From an uncultured Collinsella sp. (GTDB taxonomy: Bacteria; Actinomycetota; Coriobacteriia; Coriobacteriales; Coriobacteriaceae), in NCBI GenBank assembly GCA_900759335.1, contig CAAEUX010000081.1:1-46692 (forward strand): 46,692 bases of DNA, read 5' to 3'. Below the pieces are notes generated by a model that was not told where the DNA came from, made no database searches, and worked only from the letters and a program-made list of their open reading frames with translations. Both the position numbers and the translations under genes were made by a program. Each line of letters opens with the position of its first letter. The first letter of the stretch is position 1. Shown here in pieces: positions 40,883 to 46,692 of this stretch.

Positions 40883-40920
40883 TGTTGTTACCCGAGGGGA
40901 TTGTACCCGATGGAAACGTA

Positions 40921-43900
40921 TTAAGCGAAGTAGGCTACGCCGCTCTCAAAGATCGGCATGAATTTGTCGCCGGGGACATGCTCGGGCACGTTGCGGTACA
41001 GGTTGTCGCCGCGACGCTCGGCATGGCCCATCTTGCCCAGGACGCGGCCGTCGGGGCTCGTGATGCCCTCGATGGCGAGTGCGGAGCCGTTGGGGTTGAC
41101 GGAAAGGTCCATGCTGGGCTTGCCGTTCTCGCCCACGTACTGCGTGGCGACCTGGCCGTTGGCGATCAGCTGGGCGAGCACTTCGTCATTGGCGACAAAG
41201 CGGCCCTCGCCGTGGCTGATGGCGACGGTGTAGGGGTCGTCCAGGCTGCACTGCGACAGCCACGGGGACAAGTTGGACGAGATGCGGGTGCGCACCAGAC
41301 GGCTCTGGTGGCGACCGATGGTATTGAACGTCAACGTGGGCGCATCGGGCGTGGCGTCGACGATGTCGCCGTAGGGCACCAGGCCGAGCTTGATCAGGGC
41401 CTGGAAGCCGTTGCAGATGCCCAGCATCAGGCCATCGCGGGCCTTGAGCAGGTCGCGGACTGCCTCGGTGACCTCGGGAGCGCGGAAGAACGCCGTGATG
41501 AACTTGGCGGAGCCGTCGGGCTCGTCGCCGCCCGAGAAGCCGCCGGGGATCATGACGATCTGGCTTGCGCGGATGCGGCGGGCAAGCTCGTGGGTGCTCT
41601 CGGCGACGGCCTCGGGCGTGAGGTTGTTGATCACGAAGGTGTCGGCCTCGGCACCGGCGGCACGGAAGGCGCGGGCGCTGTCGTACTCGCAGTTGTTGCC
41701 GGGGAACACGGGGATGATCACGCGCGGGCGGGCGATCTTGGCGCCGCCGTACACGTGGATATCCTTGGCGCGGAAGTCGATGGTCTCGACCTCGGGGGTC
41801 TCGCCGGCGCTGCGGTAGGCGAAGACGCCCTCGATGCCGCTCTCCCAGGCCTCCTGGAGCTCGGCGAGCTCGATGACCTCGGAGCCGGTGTCGATGACAT
41901 AGCCCTCGACGGTGGTGCCCAGGGGCTCGAGAACAATGCCGTCGGCGACCTCGGGCAGCTCGGCGTCCTCGGCGAGCTCGACGATAAAGCTGCCATAGAG
42001 CGGGGTGAAGAGGCTCTCCACGTCTACATCCTCGGCAAGCTCGATACCGATCTGGTTACCGACGCACATCTTAAAGAGGCTCTCGGCGCCGCAGCCGTAG
42101 CCGGGCGTGGAGATGGCCAGGGCGTTGCCGGTGGCAGTGAGCGCCTCGACGGCGTCAAACGCGGAGAGCAGCTGCTGAGCGTCGGGACGGTAGTCCTCGC
42201 CATAGGTAGCGGGGGCGATGCGGACGACGCGGTGCGTGAGGCCCTTGAACTCGGGCGAGACGGCACGGGCGGCCCTGCCCACAGCGACGGCGAAGCTGAT
42301 CAGGGTCGGCGGAACGTTGAGCTCGCCGGCCTCATCCTCAAACGAACCGCTCATGGAGTCCTTGCCGCCGATGGCGCCGGCACCCAGGTCGACCTGGGCC
42401 ATGAGGGCACCCAGGACGGCAGCCATGGGCTTGCCCCAGCGCTCGGCCTCGGTGCGCAGGCGTTCGAAGTACTCCTGGAAGGAGAGATAGGCGCGCTTGT
42501 GCTCAAAGCCGGCAGCCACGAGCTTGGCGATGGACTCGACCACGGACAGGTAGGCGCCCGCAAACTGGTCGGCCTCCATCAGGTAGGGGTTGAAGCCCCA
42601 TGCCATCGCACTCGCCGTGGTGGTCTCGCCGTCCACGGGGAACTTGGCGACCATGGCCGAGCTCGGAGTGAGCTGCGTCTTGCCACCAAAGGGCATGAGC
42701 ACGGTCGCGGCACCGATGGTGGAGTCAAAGCGCTCGGAAAGGCCCTTGTTGGAGGCGACGTTGAGGTCGGTGACAAGCGAAGTCATACGCTCGGCAAGCG
42801 TGGTGCCGGCCCAGCTGGGCTGCCATACGCTGCGGGCACACACGTGGGCGACCTGGTGCTTGGGTGCGCCGTTGGAGTTGAGGAACTCGCGGGACAGGTC
42901 GACGATGGCGACGCCGTTCCAGGCCATGCGCATGCGCGGCTCGGCGGTAACCTCGGCGATAACGGTCGCCTCCAGGTTCTCCTCGGCGGCGTAACCCATG
43001 AACTTATCGACGTCACCATCGGCGACGGCGCAGGCCATGCGCTCCTGGGACTCGGAGATGGCGAGCTCGGTGCCGTCCAGGCCGTCGTACTTCTTGGTCA
43101 CGGTGTCCAGGTCGACATACAGGCCGTCGGCAAGCTCGCCTACGGCGACCGAGACGCCGCCGGCGCCAAAGTCATTGCAGCGCTTGATCAGACGGCAGGC
43201 GTCGCCGCGGCGGAACAGACGCTGCAGCTTGCGCTCGACCGGGGCGTTGCCCTTCTGGACCTCGGCGCCCGAGGTCTCGATGGACTCGGTGTTCTGAGTC
43301 TTGGAGGAACCGGTGGCGCCGCCGATGCCGTCACGGCCGGTGCGGCCGCCCAGCAGGATGATCTTGTCGGTGGGCGCGGGGCACTCGCGACGCACGTGGT
43401 TTGCCGGGGTAGCGCCCACGACGGCGCCGACCTCCATGCGTTTGGCCACGTAGCCGGGGTGATAGAGCTCGTTGACCTGACCGGTGGCAAGGCCGATCTG
43501 GTTGCCGTAGCTGGAGTAGCCGGCGGCAGCAGTGGTCACGAGCTTGCGCTGCGGCAGCTTGCCCTCGAGCGTCTCGGAAACCGGGACGGTGGGGTCGCCG
43601 GCACCGGTGACGCGCATGGCCTGGTACACGTAGCTGCGGCCCGAGAGCGGGTCGCGGATGGCGCCGCCCACGCAGGTGGCGGCACCGCCGAAGGGCTCGA
43701 TCTCGGTCGGGTGGTTGTGGGTCTCGTTCTTAAACAGGAACAGCCAGTCCTGGTCCTCGCCATCGACATCGACTTTCACCTTGACGGTGCAGGCGTTGAT
43801 CTCCTCGGACTCATCGACATCGGTCATGACGCCGGTCTTCTTAAGGTACTTGGCACCGATGGTGCCCATGTCCATGAGGCAGACGGGCTTGGCGTCGCGG

Positions 43901-44667
43901 CCGAGTTCGTGGCGCATCTCCATGTAGCGGTCGAAGGCTTGCTGCACCACGGCGTCATCGATCGTCACGTCGTCCAGGACGGTGCCGAAGGTGGTGTGAC
44001 GGCAGTGGTCGGACCAGTAGGTGTCGATCACGCGGATCTCGGTGATGGTGGGGTCGCGGTCCTCATCGCGGAAGTACTGCTGGCAGAAGGCGATGTCCGC
44101 CTCGTCCATGGCAAGGCCGCGATCGGCGATAAAGGCGGCAAGGCCGGCCTCGTCGAGCTCGCGGAAGCCGTCGAGCACCTCGACGGGCTGGGGCTCGGGG
44201 GTCTCCATGTACAGCGTCTCGGGCAGGTCGAGCGAGGCGATGCGCGCCTCGACGGGGTTCACCACGTAGTGCTTGATGGCCTCGATGGCGGCCTCGTCCA
44301 GGGCGCCCGAGATCATATAGACCTTGGCGGAGCGCACGGCGGGGCGCTCGCCCTGGCTGATGAGCTGCACGCACTCGCTGGCGGAGTCAGCGCGCTGGTC
44401 AAACTGGCCAGGCAGGAATTCGACGGCAAAGACGGCGCCATCGCTTGCGGGGAGCTCGTCGTAGGTCACATCGACCTGGGGCTCGCTAAAGACGGTCGGC
44501 ACGCAGGAGCGGAAAAGCTCCTCGTCGATGCCCTCGACGTCGTAGCGGTTGATGATCCTCAGGGCCTCGATGCCCTTGATGCCGAGAATCTCGGTCAGCT
44601 CGCCCTTGAGCTGCTGAGCCTCGACGTCGAACCCGGGTTTCTTCTCCACGTAGATACGAGAGACCAT
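40921..44667 (-). CDS. purL: Phosphoribosylformylglycinamidine synthase (single-chain PurL)
   Basis: Purine biosynthesis enzyme of 1248 residues that converts FGAR, glutamine and ATP to FGAM. The synthetase part includes DTYWSDHCRHTTFGT, FLFKNETHNHPTEIEPFGGA and GGRTGRDGIGGATGSS. The C-terminal glutaminase has Cys1085 in MLGICNGFQAL, with His1215 and Glu1217 in GHAERR. This fused form combines what other bacteria make as PurL, PurQ and PurS. The ATG at 44667 follows AGGAAGGCAGG; an upstream open extension of 42 residues is unconserved. It stands alone between a divergent promoter region and its terminator. Confidence 0.95.
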   Translation of the reverse strand: MVSRIYVEKKPGFDVEAQQLKGELTEILGIKGIEALRIINRYDVEGIDEELFRSCVPTVFSEPQVDVTYDELPASDGAVFAVEFLPGQFDQRADSASECVQLISQGERPAVRSAKVYMISGALDEAAIEAIKHYVVNPVEARIASLDLPETLYMETPEPQPVEVLDGFRELDEAGLAAFIADRGLAMDEADIAFCQQYFRDEDRDPTITEIRVIDTYWSDHCRHTTFGTVLDDVTIDDAVVQQAFDRYMEMRHELGRDAKPVCLMDMGTIGAKYLKKTGVMTDVDESEEINACTVKVKVDVDGEDQDWLFLFKNETHNHPTEIEPFGGAATCVGGAIRDPLSGRSYVYQAMRVTGAGDPTVPVSETLEGKLPQRKLVTTAAAGYSSYGNQIGLATGQVNELYHPGYVAKRMEVGAVVGATPANHVRRECPAPTDKIILLGGRTGRDGIGGATGSSKTQNTESIETSGAEVQKGNAPVERKLQRLFRRGDACRLIKRCNDFGAGGVSVAVGELADGLYVDLDTVTKKYDGLDGTELAISESQERMACAVADGDVDKFMGYAAEENLEATVIAEVTAEPRMRMAWNGVAIVDLSREFLNSNGAPKHQVAHVCARSVWQPSWAGTTLAERMTSLVTDLNVASNKGLSERFDSTIGAATVLMPFGGKTQLTPSSAMVAKFPVDGETTTASAMAWGFNPYLMEADQFAGAYLSVVESIAKLVAAGFEHKRAYLSFQEYFERLRTEAERWGKPMAAVLGALMAQVDLGAGAIGGKDSMSGSFEDEAGELNVPPTLISFAVAVGRAARAVSPEFKGLTHRVVRIAPATYGEDYRPDAQQLLSAFDAVEALTATGNALAISTPGYGCGAESLFKMCVGNQIGIELAEDVDVESLFTPLYGSFIVELAEDAELPEVADGIVLEPLGTTVEGYVIDTGSEVIELAELQEAWESGIEGVFAYRSAGETPEVETIDFRAKDIHVYGGAKIARPRVIIPVFPGNNCEYDSARAFRAAGAEADTFVINNLTPEAVAESTHELARRIRASQIVMIPGGFSGGDEPDGSAKFITAFFRAPEVTEAVRDLLKARDGLMLGICNGFQALIKLGLVPYGDIVDATPDAPTLTFNTIGRHQSRLVRTRISSNLSPWLSQCSLDDPYTVAISHGEGRFVANDEVLAQLIANGQVATQYVGENGKPSMDLSVNPNGSALAIEGITSPDGRVLGKMGHAERRGDNLYRNVPEHVPGDKFMPIFESGVAYFA

Positions 44668-44851
44668 TGGTTCCTGCCTTCCTGATCGGTTGGGCGTACG
44701 GTACGGTATGCGGCAGCGGTCGGTTTGCGGGGTCTGCCCTGCGGTCGCCTTGAGCCACATGTTTGTAAACCTCACTATGATACGACAGCTCACGGCGCGT
44801 TGAGGACGGCGAGGGTGCTACAGTGAAGCGCAAACAAGAGAAAGGCATCAC

Positions 44852-46414
44852 ATGGCATTCGTTTCGCTCGCCATCATCGCACTCGTGGCCTTTGCGAGTC
44901 CTTTTATCGCCTCGGCGATTCCCGGAAAACCCGTTCCCGAGACGGTCTTTTTGCTCGTGCTCGGCGCGGTGCTGGGACCCCATATGCTCGGCGTCATCCA
45001 TGTAGATGTCGAGGTCTCGCTTGTGTCCGAGCTAGGCCTGGCCTTCTTGTTCCTGCTTGCCGGCTTTGAGATCGACCCCAAGAGCATCACGGGCGTCGAG
45101 GGGCGCTACGGCTTGGCGACGTGGGTCGTCACGTTTGGTATCGCCTGGCTTGCCGTGCGCTTTACCCCGTGGTTCTCGGTCAGCCATTTCGACGGTATCG
45201 CCGTGACGCTTGCCCTTACTTCCACGGCGCTCGGTACACTCGTGCCCATCATGCGTGAGCGCTCGCTCACCGGCACGCGCGTGGGCGACTCGATTCTCGC
45301 GTATGGCACCTGGGGTGAGCTCGGCCCTGTGCTTGCCATGTCGGTGCTGCTGTCTGCCCGCACCGGCATCCAAACGCTTGTAATCCTTGGCTTGTTTGCG
45401 GTGGTCTGCGTGTTGCTGGCCGTGGTCCCGAGCCGCTCCAAGCGCGTCGGCAGCCGCTTCTTTGCGTTTGTCGAGGAACGCGCCGATACCACGTCGCAGA
45501 CCTTCGTGCGCCTGACGGTGCTCATCCTGGTCACGCTCGTGGCGTTCTCGGCTGTCTTTGATCTCGACATCGTGTTGGGTTCTTTTGCCGCCGGCTTTGT
45601 CTTGCGCTACATCATCCCCGAGGGCAACCATACGCTCGAGACCAAGCTCGATGGCCTGGCCTACGGCTTTTTGATTCCGGTATTCTTTACCGTATCGGGC
45701 GCAAAGATCGATCTGACGGCCGTGGCGTCGCGCCCGGGTCTGCTCGTGGGCTTTATCGTGGCGTTGCTGATCATTCGCGCCGTGCCCATTCTCATCTCTA
45801 TGAGCATTTGTCCTGCGACGCGCGATGTGTCGGCGTATGGGCGCATTACCGTGGCCCTGTACTGCACCACGGCCCTGCCGATCATCGTTGCCGTGACGAG
45901 CGTTGCCGTCAACGCGGGCGCGCTGTCGCAAGATATTGCGTCGGTCATGGTTGCCGCCGGTGCCATCACGGTGTTCTTGATGCCATTGCTCGCGCAGCTC
46001 TTCTACCGCGTGGTGGATGCTGCGCCGGTCGCCGCCGTGGCAGAGGTTGCCGAGCATCCATCCGATGCGCTCGACATCCTGCGCGCCCACCACGACCTAG
46101 CGAGCTTGCTCGCGCGCGAGCATGAGCTGCTGACTTCGCATGGCCATGGTCGCGCATTCGATGGACTGCCTACGCTCGATACGATTGCCGAGCGTCTTTC
46201 CGCCGAGGCAGCGAGCGGCCACATCGATGCCCGCATCGTGGACGCGGCGCATCTTCTTGCCGATAAGACCTATGGTGATGAGGTTGACCCGTCCGAGCTG
46301 ACTCCGCGCGAGCGTCGCCGCCTGGAGCGCGCCAAGCTCGCCGTGCGCGAATACCGTCGCCGCATGCTGGAACTCTATGCGCGCGATGAAGCCCAGGACG
46401 ACGACGGCAGGTAG
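44852..46414 (+). CDS. CPA2-type cation:proton antiporter
   Basis: Protein of 520 residues. The first 390 or so hold about 12 hydrophobic helices, with LFLLAGFEIDPKSITGVEGR, ALTSTALGTLVPIMRE, ILAYGTWGELGPVLAMSVLL, FAAGFVLRYIIPEG and IPVFFTVSGAKIDLTA, typical of the KefB/NhaS-like CPA2 family. The cytosolic C-terminus (about 400-520) is charged and helical, without an obvious TrkA-N domain. It exchanges Na+ or K+ for protons. ATG follows AAAGG, and the gene diverges from purL. Confidence 0.87.
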   Translation: MAFVSLAIIALVAFASPFIASAIPGKPVPETVFLLVLGAVLGPHMLGVIHVDVEVSLVSELGLAFLFLLAGFEIDPKSITGVEGRYGLATWVVTFGIAWLAVRFTPWFSVSHFDGIAVTLALTSTALGTLVPIMRERSLTGTRVGDSILAYGTWGELGPVLAMSVLLSARTGIQTLVILGLFAVVCVLLAVVPSRSKRVGSRFFAFVEERADTTSQTFVRLTVLILVTLVAFSAVFDLDIVLGSFAAGFVLRYIIPEGNHTLETKLDGLAYGFLIPVFFTVSGAKIDLTAVASRPGLLVGFIVALLIIRAVPILISMSICPATRDVSAYGRITVALYCTTALPIIVAVTSVAVNAGALSQDIASVMVAAGAITVFLMPLLAQLFYRVVDAAPVAAVAEVAEHPSDALDILRAHHDLASLLAREHELLTSHGHGRAFDGLPTLDTIAERLSAEAASGHIDARIVDAAHLLADKTYGDEVDPSELTPRERRRLERAKLAVREYRRRMLELYARDEAQDDDGR

Positions 46415-46456
46415 CGAGATGCTCCCCTAGGGGAAGACGCATCCCACTTTAAAGAC

Positions 46457-46657
46457 GGGATGCAGTTTCCGCATTGGCCCCCATCGGGAAACCACATCCC
46501 AGAATGGACGCTCAAAGTGGGGTGCAGTTTCCGCGAGAGGCTCGTTGCGGAAACCGCGTCCCAGAATCGGCGTTCAAAACGGGACACACTTTCCGAAACA
46601 TGGCCCTGAGGGAAACTGCGCCCCGTTCTGAGCTGAAATACCGGGACGCAGCTTCCC
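46457..46657. repeat. Tandem 62-bp hairpin repeat array
   Basis: Four units begin at 46457, 46519, 46581 and 46643, an exact 62-base period; a degenerate half unit precedes at about 46428-46450. Each unit opens with a variant of GGGATGCAGTTTCC and carries its inverse (for example GCGGAAACCGCGTCCC at 46547-46562), so it folds into a hairpin. A spacer of the form AGAAT-GGCGTTCAAA follows. Unit 4 is cut short at about 46657. The arms vary in sequence but keep pairing, and there is no gene in the array. It begins 42 bases after the antiporter stop. Confidence 0.88.
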
Positions 46658-46692
46658 CTGCAAACAGAACAAGGCGCGCTGCCTGCGGTTGA

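Noticed and set aside
40882..44685. A very long open frame (1267 codons) on the plus strand opposite purL
   Set aside because: It is antisense to an unmistakable purL gene; high-GC codon usage opens the opposite strand, and its product is low-complexity Gly/Ala/Val/Leu-rich with no motifs.
46457..46657. CRISPR array
   Set aside because: Repeats are imperfect, contain internal dyads, fill the whole 62-base period and leave no unique spacers; no cas gene is present.

Overview
The window is 46.7 kb of high-GC DNA carrying about 39 protein genes. It has no rRNA, no tRNA that I could see and no CRISPR array. Gene content suggests a gut anaerobe of the Coriobacteriia, most likely a Collinsella-type organism: PdxST with a MocR regulator, reverse rubrerythrin, lactate dehydrogenase with EtfAB, an actinobacterial DUF3516 helicase, LPXTG-type surface proteins and strong GGAGG-like ribosome sites. 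The genus is inference; no 16S sequence is present.

Layout. 1-61: the tail of a probable IS110-type transposase, then a long stem-loop. 197-3277: the pyridoxal phosphate synthase genes pdxS and pdxT, divergent from their likely regulator pdxR. 3272-4810: an accessory island in which two copies of a 119-bp inverted-repeat element bracket a nuclease-like gene; a third copy lies at 14727-14845. 4944-8369: rubrerythrin, then an alcohol dehydrogenase/aldehyde dehydrogenase operon. 8378-8558: an SOS-box-like palindrome in front of a 27-residue membrane peptide gene. 8794-11841: HIRAN protein, a charged 59-residue protein, a metallophosphoesterase and a coiled-coil DUF2130 protein. 11921-14602: a Ski2-like DUF3516 helicase. 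14913-21508: nucleic-acid-modification genes (trmB, a Trm9-like methyltransferase, elp3, a spermidine-synthase-like protein) with a membrane XRE regulator/DUF4097 pair between them.

21536-27153 (minus strand): a three-gene module of TerB_N/TerB_C protein, DUF2791 (BrxC/BrxD-like) ATPase and Lhr-like helicase. Its parts resemble phage-defence and DNA-processing systems. 27241-31281: a DUF554 membrane protein and a five-gene secreted/surface locus with one LPXTG-like protein. 31628-35253: a lactate dehydrogenase-EtfB-EtfA set whose EtfA carries a two-cluster ferredoxin domain, as in electron-confurcating lactate oxidation. 35250-40819: HD hydrolase, azlCD exporter, a KdgT-type permease, a membrane diguanylate cyclase and an EamA transporter. 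40921-46414: purL and a CPA2-type antiporter. 46457-46657: a tandem array of hairpins with an exact 62-bp period.

The strongest leads for something undescribed are the 119-bp element family with its bracketed nuclease-like gene, the TerB-ATPase-helicase module, the SOS-box/27-residue peptide pair and the 62-bp hairpin array. Functions are read from motifs by eye; no database search was possible.
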